This document shows positions 41,167-50,081 of a DNA stretch of 64,000 nucleotides, one piece after another. The stretch is from positions 579,978 to 643,977 of the forward strand of contig NZ_MLQR01000001.1 of the NCBI RefSeq assembly GCF_001866005.1, in the 5' to 3' direction. The DNA is from Anaerobacillus alkalilacustris. GTDB lineage: Bacteria; Bacillota; Bacilli; Bacillales; Anaerobacillaceae. Every line of letters starts with the position of its first letter. Position 1 is the stretch's first letter. The notes under the pieces are model-generated. The model saw only the letters and a program-made list of their open reading frames with translations. It did not search any database and was not told the origin of the DNA. The translations under genes and the position numbers were made by a program.

Positions 41167-42117
41167 GTGTTGAGAAGTAGATTTCTATTATTGTATATTA
41201 TATTAACTCTTTTAACCATCATAATTGTTGCTAATGTAGACCGTCTTTTAGAAGAAAAACCAAAGGTAGTAGTTGTATTAAAAGATTTAGATACAGAGTA
41301 TTGGAACATAGTAAAAGCAGGAGCGCAAAAAGGATTTCGTAATTTTGGTTTAGAAGGGAAAGTGGTTGCACCTAGTTACGAAGCAGAAGAAGACAACCAG
41401 GAGAATTTGTTAAAAAACATTCTTAAGGAAAATCCAGATCTATTAATAGTTTCTCCCTTAAATTCAGAAATTGTTCCAATATTAGATAAGTTCTATGAAA
41501 ATAATATTCCCGTATTGTTACTAGATACTGATGATCCTTGGGAAAATAAAACAGCCTATATTGGTACAAATAACATTGAGTTAGGGAGAATAGGGGGAAT
41601 GTTACTAGCATCACAACTTCAACCTGGAAATGAAGTCGCATTAATTTCAGGCGATATAAACCACCCTATTTCAGGTGATCGAATAAAAGGGGCAAAGATC
41701 AGTTTAGAAGCAGTAGGCGTTAACATAGTTACAAAAGCAGTAGATTTACCGAATTATTCAGGGCACGTTAAAGAAGTAATGGAAGAAATATTGGAAGAAC
41801 ACCCTAACATAAAAGGTGTATTTGCTGATACAGACATTAAGGCATTAGGTGTGTATGAAGCAATAGAGGAATTTAATCTTAACGTGCTTGTTATTGGAGC
41901 AGACGGTATTAATAAAATGATAGAGTTAATAGAAGAAGGGCATTTATCAGGAACAGTAGCACAAAACCCGTATGATATGGGATATATAAGTGTTGAAATG
42001 GCAAAGAAAGTGCTAAGTGGTGAGACAGTAGAAAGAAATATAGATACAGGTGTGGACATTATTATTAAAGGTAATGCCACACAAAGGCTAGCGTTTCAAA
42101 GAGAGTTATTGAGATGA
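41167..42117 (+). CDS. Membrane-anchored ribose-type sugar-binding protein, paralog 5
   Basis: 316 residues from GTG 41167, chosen because MLRSR aligns with the start of the other four paralogs and GGTGAGG lies 8 bp upstream; the frame is open to 41116. N-terminal helix, then DTEYWNIVKAGAQKGF, VSPLNSE, LLLDTDDPWENKTAYIGTNN and SGDINHPISGDR. It has two unusual changes in the hinge motif: NVLVIGADGINKM where the others have (V/I)PVIG(A/V)DGINEM. Its 3' half is a mosaic of sequence identical to paralog 4 and paralog 3. Its promoter ties it to the alpha-glucan regulon. Confidence 0.8.
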   Translation: MLRSRFLLLYIILTLLTIIIVANVDRLLEEKPKVVVVLKDLDTEYWNIVKAGAQKGFRNFGLEGKVVAPSYEAEEDNQENLLKNILKENPDLLIVSPLNSEIVPILDKFYENNIPVLLLDTDDPWENKTAYIGTNNIELGRIGGMLLASQLQPGNEVALISGDINHPISGDRIKGAKISLEAVGVNIVTKAVDLPNYSGHVKEVMEEILEEHPNIKGVFADTDIKALGVYEAIEEFNLNVLVIGADGINKMIELIEEGHLSGTVAQNPYDMGYISVEMAKKVLSGETVERNIDTGVDIIIKGNATQRLAFQRELLR

Positions 42118-42147
42118 TTAAAATGAGTTATTTAAAGTCAATTTATG

Positions 42148-42171
42148 AAGCAGCCTAGGCTGCTTTTTTGT
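42148..42171 (+). terminator. Terminator after paralog 5
   Basis: AAGCAGC CTAG GCTGCTTTTTT, the shared type. Confidence 0.8.
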
Positions 42172-42271
42172 TTTGTCCTAACGCAAAAGGTGTAATATGT
42201 TCCGATACAAAGATTAATAAAAACCACCATTGTTAATTAAATGGAAAAAATGTTTTGTTTTATCATAATAT

Positions 42272-42327
42272 ACTACACTTCGCTCTTAATGAAAGCGGTT
42301 TCCTAAAAGCGTTTTCCGATAGATAAT
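42272..42327 (+). promoter_or_regulatory. Class I promoter of the maltodextrin-type importer, with cre-like sites
   Basis: ACTACACT (42272-42279, two mismatches to AAGACACT) lies 27 bp before -35 TTTCCT (42299-42304); 17 bp; -10 GATAAT (42322-42327). ATGAAAGCGGTTTCCT covers the -35 and AAAAGCGTTTTCC fills the spacer, both cre-like. Confidence 0.7.
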
Positions 42328-42362
42328 AAGGTTGTACCAAATAAATAAGGGGGAACTAAAAA

Positions 42363-42385
42363 ATGAAAAAAATAAAAGTTTATTT
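42363..42385 (+). pseudogene. Start of a lost gene, cut by a hairpin repeat
   Basis: GGGGGA precedes ATG 42363 and the codons MKKIKVYL, which run into the repeat at 42386 and stop. An orphan MTKSFALAVMIL at 42501-42536 looks like a signal-peptide core. Both could be pieces of an earlier binding-protein gene. Confidence 0.4.
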
Positions 42386-42442
42386 AAATTTATCCCACTC
42401 TTAAGGGGCAGTAAGACCCCCACTGATTGAGGTTCAGCTTTA
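42386..42442. repeat. Hairpin-rich repeat, copy 3 (short form)
   Basis: Begins AAATTTATCCCACT and ends GATTGAGGTTCAGCTTTA. It contains the GGGGCAGTAAGACCCC hairpin. Equals copy 2 with the middle deleted between two CCCC runs. Confidence 0.65.
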
Positions 42443-42565
42443 AAGTTACTTTTTGTTGAAAGTGCTACATACCACCGAGTACTGATACTTTAAGAAGGAT
42501 GACAAAATCGTTTGCATTAGCAGTAATGATCTTGTAAGTACAATAAATTGGGAGGGATTAATGAA

Positions 42566-43873
42566 ATGAAAATCAAAAATATTTTTAATGTGTTAGCAAC
42601 TGCCGCGTTATCCGTTGGTATTCTTGCAGCTTGTTCAGCACCACCACAAAGTGCACCGCCAGTGAATACTACTGTCGCTGAAGAGAAGAGTGGAGAAACT
42701 CAAGATGTTGAATTTGAAATCATTCCTGAAGAAGGTGCAGAATTACTCATATGGGACAATGGTGATACTCATCGCGAGTGGGCAGAATATGTTGCTGAAA
42801 AATTCACAGAAGAATATGGTGTCCCAGTAACGGTAGCAGAAGTAGGTCATACTGATGCACCGGGTATATTGCAAACAGATGGACCGGCGGGTCTTGGAGC
42901 GGATGTATTTGCAGGTGCACATGACCATGCAGGAAACATGGATTCTGCAGGTCTAATTATAGAAAACTTCTTTCCAGAGTATTATGAAGAAAAATTCATG
43001 GATGCAGCTGTCCTTGGGACATCAGTAAATGATACAATCTTCGGCTATCCATATGCGATTGAAACATATGCCCTTTATTACAATAAAGATCTTGTTGATG
43101 AAGTTCCAGAAACATTTGAAGAAGTACTAAAAATATCAAAAGAATTTACAAACGTAAGAACTGACCATTACGGGATTATGTTTGAACCTGGTAACTATTA
43201 CTTCGTTCATGCATTTTTAGGTGGATATGGAGGCTTTATTTTTGGCGACGATAACACCGATCCTTCCGTAACTGGATTAAACAACGAAGGTGCAATTCGA
43301 GCAGGTGAATTTATGCGTGAAATTAGAGAAGCGAGTTTACCACTGAATTCAGAAGATATAACTGGTGACGTTATTGGAACGCTTTTCAACGAAAATCAAG
43401 TGATGTTCCGAATTTCTGGTCCTTGGGATATTAGACCACATACTGAAGCAGAGGTTAACTTTGGTGTTGCACCATTACCATTACTAAGCAATGGTGAACG
43501 TCCAACAAGTTTTTCAGGTATCAAAGGTTATTACGTGAGCGCATACACTAATTACCCTGATGCTGCTGCGCTTTATGCAAAATTTGCAACGAGTGAAGAA
43601 ATGCTTGAGAAACGTTTTGAAATGACAGGTGAATTACCACCACACTTAGATCTTCTTGAAAGTGAGGTAATTTTAGATAATCCAGTTTTAGCCGGTTTCT
43701 TAGAACAAGCACAATATGCACAACCTATGCCAAATATTCCTGAAATGCAAATTGTATGGGGACCAATGGGTGATGCATTTATAAGCATTTGGAATACAGA
43801 TCGCGACGTCCAAAGCATTTTAGATAGTGCTGTAGAACAACTTAGTGAGTCGATTGATATCTTAAACAAATAA
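42566..43873 (+). CDS. Maltodextrin-type ABC transporter solute-binding lipoprotein
   Basis: 435 residues. Signal peptide with lipobox GILAACSAPP, a short Pro/Thr/Glu linker, then a MalE/MdxE-like fold: AELLIWDNGDTHREW, GADVFAGAHDHAGNMDSAGLI, FGYPYAIETYALYYNKDLV, FRISGPWDIR, GIKGYYVSAYT. Surroundings (pullulanase, amylase, neopullulanase, glucosidase) point to maltodextrins. GGAGGGA favours ATG 42566 over upstream in-frame codons. The permease genes follow after an intercistronic hairpin. Confidence 0.9.
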   Translation: MKIKNIFNVLATAALSVGILAACSAPPQSAPPVNTTVAEEKSGETQDVEFEIIPEEGAELLIWDNGDTHREWAEYVAEKFTEEYGVPVTVAEVGHTDAPGILQTDGPAGLGADVFAGAHDHAGNMDSAGLIIENFFPEYYEEKFMDAAVLGTSVNDTIFGYPYAIETYALYYNKDLVDEVPETFEEVLKISKEFTNVRTDHYGIMFEPGNYYFVHAFLGGYGGFIFGDDNTDPSVTGLNNEGAIRAGEFMREIREASLPLNSEDITGDVIGTLFNENQVMFRISGPWDIRPHTEAEVNFGVAPLPLLSNGERPTSFSGIKGYYVSAYTNYPDAAALYAKFATSEEMLEKRFEMTGELPPHLDLLESEVILDNPVLAGFLEQAQYAQPMPNIPEMQIVWGPMGDAFISIWNTDRDVQSILDSAVEQLSESIDILNK

Positions 43874-43880
43874 TAAATTT

Positions 43881-43916
43881 AGGTTCCCAAGCTTAGAAAT
43901 TCTAGATTGGGAACCT
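43881..43916 (+). promoter_or_regulatory. Intercistronic hairpin between binding-protein and permease genes
   Basis: AGGTTCCCAA (43881-43890) pairs with TTGGGAACCT (43907-43916) with no T run. It probably stabilises the abundant binding-protein mRNA or limits read-through, as in many malE-malF intervals. Confidence 0.65.
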
Positions 43917-43938
43917 TCAAATAAAGGTGGGACAAAAG

Positions 43939-45333
43939 ATGGTAGGATTACCGACTCCAGAATCAAAACCAAATGAAAATAAACCATTAGTAAATTTCAT
44001 AAAAACCAAAGCTTTTATCGCTTTTTTATTATCTTTTCTATTTATGGGATTGGGACAAATTTACAATCGACAAATTGTAAAAGGTCTTTTCTTCATAGTT
44101 CTATGGTTATACATCATCATTTTTTATTCGCAACCTTTTCAATGGGCGATGTGGGGACTTCGTACATTAGGAGAAGCACCTCAAATTCGTGAAAGAGGAA
44201 GAGTTGTTTTTGAAGGACACCATTCCATTTTCTTAATGATAGAAGGAATTATCGCTATATTAATAGCGCTGATTATTGCATGTGTTTATATTATTAGTGT
44301 ACGTGATGCTTATAAAGTCGGAAGAGCAAGAGATAAAGGGTTAGTACCACGAAACTTTAGACAATCATTAAAAAATAGTTGGGAGAACGGATTTGCCTAT
44401 ATTCTTTTAACTCCAACAGTCATTTTTACGCTTTTCTTAACAATTTTACCTTTAGTCTTTTCTGTCATGATTGCGTTCACAAACTATTCAGGACCTAACT
44501 ACCTACCGCCACGAAATTTAGTCGATTGGGTTGGCTTTCAGACCTTTATTGATCTATTCAATAGGAATTCATGGAGCAGAACGTTTTACGGTGTGTTTAC
44601 ATGGACAATTATTTGGGCGGTACTCACAACTTTTACGACGTTCTTTCTAGGATTTTTCTACGCTGTATTGATCAATTCTGAAGGTGTGAAATTCAAACGG
44701 TTTTGGCGTGGAATATTTATTTTACCTTGGGCAATTCCTGCATTTGTTATGATTTTAATCATGCGTAATATCTTTAATGGTCAGTTTGGACCAATCAATA
44801 AATATATCAATAACTTAATAGATCAATTTCCGATTTTAGCAGAATGGGGACTTAGTGCAATTCCGTTTTTCTCTGATCCGACGTGGGCAAAAATAACGTT
44901 AGTCGGTGTGAACATGTGGTTTGGCTTCCCGTTTTGGATGATTTTGATGGCAGGAGTCATGACGGGGATTGATAAAGAACAGTATGAAGCTGCTGAAATT
45001 GATGGTGCTAGCGCTTGGCAAAAGTTTAAAAGTATTACGTTTCCAATTGTTATGTTTTCGACGTCACCATTATTAATTATGAGCTTTGCGGGTAATTTTA
45101 ATAACTTTAATATGATCTACCTTTTTACAGAGGGACGTCCGACAAATCCAGATTATAGTTATGCAGGCTCGACAGATATCTTGATTAGTTGGATTTATAA
45201 AATGACCTTTGATCATAACCAATTTGCTATGGCATCTGCAGTTGGACTATTAATTTTTATTGTAGTGGCAATTTTCTCTGTTTGGAACTTTAGTAAAACA
45301 AGAGCATTTAAAGAAGAGGATATGATGAAATGA
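43939..45333 (+). CDS. Maltodextrin ABC transporter permease (MalF/MdxF type)
   Basis: 464 residues, longer than usual permeases. An extra N-terminal region with helices (FLLSFLFMGLGQIYNRQIVKG, then LMIEGIIAILIALIIACVYII) precedes the six-helix core, as in Bacillus MdxF. EAA loop YEAAEIDGASAWQKFKSITFPIV. AAAGGTGGG supports ATG 43939; the upstream GTG in frame is less suitable. A 4-bp overlap with the next gene couples them. Confidence 0.92.
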   Translation: MVGLPTPESKPNENKPLVNFIKTKAFIAFLLSFLFMGLGQIYNRQIVKGLFFIVLWLYIIIFYSQPFQWAMWGLRTLGEAPQIRERGRVVFEGHHSIFLMIEGIIAILIALIIACVYIISVRDAYKVGRARDKGLVPRNFRQSLKNSWENGFAYILLTPTVIFTLFLTILPLVFSVMIAFTNYSGPNYLPPRNLVDWVGFQTFIDLFNRNSWSRTFYGVFTWTIIWAVLTTFTTFFLGFFYAVLINSEGVKFKRFWRGIFILPWAIPAFVMILIMRNIFNGQFGPINKYINNLIDQFPILAEWGLSAIPFFSDPTWAKITLVGVNMWFGFPFWMILMAGVMTGIDKEQYEAAEIDGASAWQKFKSITFPIVMFSTSPLLIMSFAGNFNNFNMIYLFTEGRPTNPDYSYAGSTDILISWIYKMTFDHNQFAMASAVGLLIFIVVAIFSVWNFSKTRAFKEEDMMK

Positions 45334-46169
45334 TGAATAAAAAAATAAAGAAATTTATCCGGATGTTTGCCATATATGGAGTGCTAATAGTCACGAGTAT
45401 TATGATTTTATATCCTGTTTACTTTGTTATTATAGGTTCACTAAACCCTGGAAATACGCTTTTTGCAACGAGTTTATTTCCTGAAAACTTATCACTTCGC
45501 CACTATATCTATTTGTTTACCGAAACCGACTATGCACGTTGGTATATGAATACTCTTAAAATTGCTTTTTGGAATATGATTATATCGACCTTTTTAGTTC
45601 TAACTGCAGCTTATGCTTTTTCACGTTTCCGTTTTCCGGGCAGACGAGCTGGTTTGATGACCATCTTGGTACTACAAATGTTTCCGAGTTTTATGGCGAT
45701 GATCGCCATCTATATTTTACTTCTACAAATGAATCTTTTAGATAATCATTGGGGCTTAATTTTAGTTTACGCAGGTGGATCAATCCCATTTGGAGCATGG
45801 CTTGTAAAAGGCTATTTCGATGGAATGCCAAGAAGTTTAGAAGAAGCTGCAAAAATGGATGGAGCTGGACATTTAACGATCTTTTTTAGAATTATGATGC
45901 CTCTTTCAATGCCAATCATGGTATTTATTGCGGTAATGAACTTTATTGGACCATGGATGGACTTTATTTTAGCAAGACTTGTACTTAGGACGGATACTAA
46001 TAAAACGTTAGCTGTTGGCCTTTTTGAGATGGTACAAGGACTTGGTAACACGGAATTTACTACGTTTGCTGCAGGGGCAGTACTTGTAGCTGTTCCAATA
46101 ACGATTTTATTTATGGTACTTCAAAAACCATTAACAGAAGGGTTAAGAGCAGGAGCGAATAAAGGCTAA
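45330..46169 (+). CDS. Maltodextrin ABC transporter permease (MalG/MdxG type)
   Basis: 279 residues, six helices, EAA loop LEEAAKMDGAGHLTIFFRIMMPLSMP, and an ending RAGANKG close to MalG proteins. It pairs with the preceding permease. ATG overlaps the preceding TGA. A terminator follows, separating it from the amylase gene. Confidence 0.92.
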   Translation: MMNKKIKKFIRMFAIYGVLIVTSIMILYPVYFVIIGSLNPGNTLFATSLFPENLSLRHYIYLFTETDYARWYMNTLKIAFWNMIISTFLVLTAAYAFSRFRFPGRRAGLMTILVLQMFPSFMAMIAIYILLLQMNLLDNHWGLILVYAGGSIPFGAWLVKGYFDGMPRSLEEAAKMDGAGHLTIFFRIMMPLSMPIMVFIAVMNFIGPWMDFILARLVLRTDTNKTLAVGLFEMVQGLGNTEFTTFAAGAVLVAVPITILFMVLQKPLTEGLRAGANKG

Positions 46170-46232
46170 ATTCTTTAAATTCGTCTAAAATTTCGCGGTG
46201 GAAAATAATTGTATGAAACAGTAGTTTTGATG

Positions 46233-46262
46233 AGAGTCTCTTAGAAGGAGACTCTTATTCTC
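46233..46262 (+). terminator. Terminator after the importer operon
   Basis: AGAGTCTC (46233-46240), 7-nt loop, GAGACTCT (46248-46255), then TATTCTCTATATTTTT. Confidence 0.7.
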
Positions 46263-46309
46263 TATATTTTTCGTTTGTTTTTAAAAGAATAATAACAGGA
46301 GCTGAATTT

Positions 46310-47890
46310 ATGTTAAAAAAGAAAAAAAGATTAGTTTTAACAGTCGTACTTGCAGTCATATTTTTGTTGGTTGGTTGTTCAGACAAAACAAATAACCAAA
46401 TAACATTTGAAAGGGGAAATCTGAAAACAATTGAGCCGCATGGTGTCTATTATGAAATATTTATTAGAGCTTTTTATGATTCAACAGGAGATGGAATTGG
46501 GGACTTCAAAGGAGCCACATCCAAACTTGATTATTTACAAGAGTTGGGTGTAGAAGGAATTTGGTTAATGCCAATTAATCCATCGCCTAGTTATCATGGA
46601 TATGATGTCATTGATTATATGGATGTAAACCCGGAACATGGAACGCTCGATGACTTTAAAGAGTTTATTGAAGAAGCACACAAAAGAGGGATCAAAGTAA
46701 TTAAAGACCTTGTGATAAATCATTCAAGTCAAGAACATCCATGGTTTCAAGCAGCACTTAAAAATGATGAGAGATACCGTGATTTTTATGTTTGGGCAGA
46801 TGAAGATACAAACACTAGTCAACGTGGAGAATGGGGGCAGCAAGTTTGGCACGGTACAGGGAATAATATTTACGAAGGTGTGTTTTGGGATGGCATGCCT
46901 GATTTGAATATCGATCATCCAAAGGTCAGAGAAGAAATTTATGAAATAGGACGTTTTTGGCTTGAAGAAGTTGGCGTTGATGGTTTCAGGTTGGACGCTG
47001 CCAAACATATATATAGTATATACCATGGAAGTGATTATCAAGAGAAAAATCATCAGTTTTGGAGAGAATTTAGAAGTGAAATGGAAGAAGTAAATCCTGA
47101 AGTAATCCTAGTAGGAGAAATTTGGGATACAGCAACAGTCGTTGCTCCATATTTAGATGGTGGTCTACAATCAGCCTTTAATTTTGATTTATCTGATAAA
47201 ATTTTAGCTTCTGTAAGGTCTGAAGCTGACGCTGGGTTAGTGACAGAACTTGAAAGAACAAGAAACTATTTCAATAAAATGTCTGAAGACTTTATCGATT
47301 CAACTTTTATTACCAATCATGATATGAACCGTGTGATGAGTGAACTAAATAATAATATGAACCATGCAAAAATGGCCGCAGCATTATTATTAACATTACC
47401 AGGAAATCCGTATATTTATTACGGGGAAGAAATTGGCATGGTAGGTAAGAAACCAGATGAAGATATTCGTTTGCCGATGAGGTGGTATGAAGATCCTAAG
47501 GGAGCAGGTCAAACAACGTGGAGGATAGATCGGTATCATAGTAGTGAAAATGGAATTGATGTAGAAACTCAAATGCAAGATGAAAATTCCTTATTAAATC
47601 ATTATAAAGAATTGATTTATGCACGAAGATCTAGTGAAGCGTTAATTGCAGGAGAAATAAAAAGTACACGTATAAGTGAGCGAGGCATCTTGTCCTTTGA
47701 ACGAGCAACTGACAATGAAGGGAAACTCGTTGTACACAATTTAACAAGTGAAATAAAAGTAATAGACCTTGAAGGTGATTTGAGTAAATATCAAAAATAC
47801 TTTTTTCACATTGGGAATATTGAGGAAATTGAATTAAACAATAATGTCTTAAAGATACCAGCCTATACTACAGTAATATTACAAAAATAA
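46310..47890 (+). CDS. Alpha-amylase-family (GH13) lipoprotein
   Basis: 526 residues. Lipobox FLLVGCSDK anchors it to the outer membrane face. GH13 regions in order: DLVINHSS (region I), GVDGFRLDAAKHIY (nucleophile Asp), ILVGEIWD (acid/base Glu), FITNHDMNR (third Asp). HGTGNNIYEGVFWDGMPDLN and YYGEEIGM are typical of extracellular amylases such as lipoprotein AmyA types. It degrades starch or maltodextrin at the cell surface to feed the adjacent importer. CAGGAG precedes ATG 46310. Confidence 0.92.
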   Translation: MLKKKKRLVLTVVLAVIFLLVGCSDKTNNQITFERGNLKTIEPHGVYYEIFIRAFYDSTGDGIGDFKGATSKLDYLQELGVEGIWLMPINPSPSYHGYDVIDYMDVNPEHGTLDDFKEFIEEAHKRGIKVIKDLVINHSSQEHPWFQAALKNDERYRDFYVWADEDTNTSQRGEWGQQVWHGTGNNIYEGVFWDGMPDLNIDHPKVREEIYEIGRFWLEEVGVDGFRLDAAKHIYSIYHGSDYQEKNHQFWREFRSEMEEVNPEVILVGEIWDTATVVAPYLDGGLQSAFNFDLSDKILASVRSEADAGLVTELERTRNYFNKMSEDFIDSTFITNHDMNRVMSELNNNMNHAKMAAALLLTLPGNPYIYYGEEIGMVGKKPDEDIRLPMRWYEDPKGAGQTTWRIDRYHSSENGIDVETQMQDENSLLNHYKELIYARRSSEALIAGEIKSTRISERGILSFERATDNEGKLVVHNLTSEIKVIDLEGDLSKYQKYFFHIGNIEEIELNNNVLKIPAYTTVILQK

Positions 47891-47906
47891 AGAGCTGACA
47901 TTTAAA

Positions 47907-47948
47907 ATAAAAAACACCATCTTAATTAATGATTAAGTGGTGTTTTTT
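47907..47948 (+). terminator. Terminator after the amylase gene
   Basis: AAAAACACCA/CTTAAT stem against ATTAAG/TGGTGTTTTTT, closing on a T run. Confidence 0.8.
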
Positions 47949-48009
47949 CACACTTTTAGAAGGTTGAAATTATTGAAGGAGAGTACCGGATGTAACGTTT
48001 TTATATAAA

Positions 48010-48147
48010 GGTGTCTTTTTTTACTACGTTATATAGAAATAAGACACCGTTTTTTATTGTATAAATAACGACGAGAGATTAATCGTAATATAAGACACTA
48101 TGATATTTGTGGAAACGGTTTCTAACAGTTGATTAACGATAGATAAT
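48010..48147 (+). promoter_or_regulatory. Class I promoter of kinase operon 2, with three boxes
   Basis: GGTGTCTT (48010-48017), AAGACACC (48041-48048) and AAGACACT (48092-48099), starts 31 and 51 bp apart. Then -35 TTTCTA (48119-48124), 17 bp, -10 GATAAT (48142-48147). A cre-like TGGAAACGGTTTCTA (48110-48124) covers the -35. The neopullulanase promoter has the same 31/51/27/17 spacing. The first two boxes could also pair as a loose hairpin before a T run. Confidence 0.75.
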
Positions 48148-48284
48148 AAGTGTGTGTTACTCTATAGTGAGGGGAACAATATTATATCCAATGAAGCTAG
48201 TATGTAGGACAAGTCATATTCCTTTAACATAACAACAAATTTATGAATGGTAAAACAGAAATTATGTATAAAAAGAGTGATAAG

Positions 48285-50081
48285 ATGATCAATAATAATA
48301 TGAAAAAAACTCAATTTGCGACAAAGGTTATTTTGGGTATTTTAATTGTAAGCTTAATTCCCACCTTGTTTATTAGTATTTTCTTTTATGTGTCATCTTC
48401 TAACATAATAAAAGAAAATGTAAGAGAATCTTCCATCCAAATTACCCGTCAAGCAGCAGATTCGCTCTCAAACATTTTGACAACCGGAAGTGATATGTCG
48501 GATCTTATCTATAGTAGTGAAAAGCTTCAGGAGATAGTTAAAATGGATTTGGATCAGGAACTTCCTGACCGTGTTCGTCAGCAAAACAATGAACTGATGA
48601 ATTCATTCTTAAGCGTCCATATTCATTCAAACTCACTTGTCAAGATGATTTATGTATTAAAAGAAGAAGGAACCATTTGGGTAAGTCGTTATTTTTCATG
48701 GGAAAAATTCTATCAGACTAATCTAAATAGGTTAGATTGGGTAATTGGTTCAATTGAATTAAATGGACAGTTGTTTTGGGAGGGGCTTCAATATGAACGA
48801 TTTAGTGGTTTAGAAGAAAGCACTGAATTGGTCTTACCGATTAGTCGGGTAATGAAAGATTTCGATACTTTAAATAATATTGCTTACATCCAAGTTTTTC
48901 TTGATGGAAATGCTGTTCTTGATAATATAAATCAGCTTAAATTAGGAAAAACAGGGCGTTTTTTCGTTGTTGATCAACAAGGAAAAATCATGATTGATTC
49001 AGATATGGAGAAGATCAATCAAACGATTGCAAATGAACAGTTATATCATCGTATAGTGGACAGAGAAGAGATAGAATTTGAGTATATAGAAGAGGGCATT
49101 AAATACTATGGAGTAAAACAACCACTTGCTAACGGTTGGAAGATAGTAGGGATTGTTCCGATCAAAGAAATCACTGATCAATTATTATCAACTCAAAAGG
49201 TCGTTATTTTTTCATCTGTTATTTTCTTTATATTAGCTATTTTAATTGGTTACTTCTTTGCTAATCGAGTTACAAATCCAATTAAAGTCCTTACGAGTCA
49301 AATGAAGCTTGTTGGAGAAGGGGAGCTCAATGTTAGAACAAGTGTACAAACATCCGATGAAATTGGGTTGATGAGCATGGAGTTTAACCGGATGCTCGAC
49401 AAAGTTGAACGCTTAATGGAGCAGGTGGAAAAGGAACAAATTCAAAAAAAAGAAGCAGAATTACGGGCGGTTAAACACCGAATTAATCCACATTTTTTAT
49501 TTAATACACTAAGTACAGTTAGGTGGTTAGTTAATTTTAAACAAATTGATCGTGCTAATAAGGCTTTGACTGCATTAACAAGGCTACTTGAAGCAAATAT
49601 GGGTAAAAAAGGGACGTTTGTTACCGTTCAAGAAGAATTAGACATCATAGAAAAATTTATAGCCATTATGCAAATTCGTTACGATCAAACGTTTCATCTT
49701 CATATAGATATTGATGTTGATGTGTATGAATTTCTTATACCGCAGATGCTTCTACAACCAATAGTTGAAAATGCAATTTTTCATGGGATTGTGCCGACTG
49801 GTAAGGAAGGTAACATTCATATTTCTGGACAAAAAGTAGAAAATGGTGTTGTATTAGTCATCCGTGATAACGGTAGAGGGATGGAGATGGAAAAATTAAA
49901 TGCGCTTCAACAGTCTACTGTCGTATCTAATGCGTCTATTGGCATCGGTTTACTTCATGTATTTGACTCAGTCAACCTATATTTCACATCAGATTCAAAA
50001 GTTGAAATTAATAGTAGTAAGGATGGAACAAGCGTAAAATTGATCTTGAAACCAGAAAATAGAGGTGATAAGCGTGTATAA
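48285..50081 (+). CDS. YesM-type sensor histidine kinase 2
   Basis: About 598 residues. Helix 1 (KVILGILIVSLIPTLFISIFFYV), an extracellular Cache-like sensor of about 270 residues, helix 2 (VVIFSSVIFFILAILIGYFFA), HAMP, His_kinase (KHRINPHFLFNTLSTVRWL, His403 from this start), and HATPase (DNGRGMEME, GIGLLHVFDSV). Paralog of the kinase at 21388. GAGTGA before ATG 48285 favours this start; ATG 48243 or 48264 would extend the tail. The regulator gene overlaps its end by 8 bp. Confidence 0.92.
   Translation: MINNNMKKTQFATKVILGILIVSLIPTLFISIFFYVSSSNIIKENVRESSIQITRQAADSLSNILTTGSDMSDLIYSSEKLQEIVKMDLDQELPDRVRQQNNELMNSFLSVHIHSNSLVKMIYVLKEEGTIWVSRYFSWEKFYQTNLNRLDWVIGSIELNGQLFWEGLQYERFSGLEESTELVLPISRVMKDFDTLNNIAYIQVFLDGNAVLDNINQLKLGKTGRFFVVDQQGKIMIDSDMEKINQTIANEQLYHRIVDREEIEFEYIEEGIKYYGVKQPLANGWKIVGIVPIKEITDQLLSTQKVVIFSSVIFFILAILIGYFFANRVTNPIKVLTSQMKLVGEGELNVRTSVQTSDEIGLMSMEFNRMLDKVERLMEQVEKEQIQKKEAELRAVKHRINPHFLFNTLSTVRWLVNFKQIDRANKALTALTRLLEANMGKKGTFVTVQEELDIIEKFIAIMQIRYDQTFHLHIDIDVDVYEFLIPQMLLQPIVENAIFHGIVPTGKEGNIHISGQKVENGVVLVIRDNGRGMEMEKLNALQQSTVVSNASIGIGLLHVFDSVNLYFTSDSKVEINSSKDGTSVKLILKPENRGDKRV

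Noticed and set aside
48010..48060. GGTGTCTT...AAGACACC as a plain rho-independent terminator
   Set aside because: A T run follows and a loose hairpin is possible, but the same boxes recur at 52980 with identical spacing to a third box and promoter, which favours protein binding. A real terminator for the amylase gene already lies at 47907-47948.
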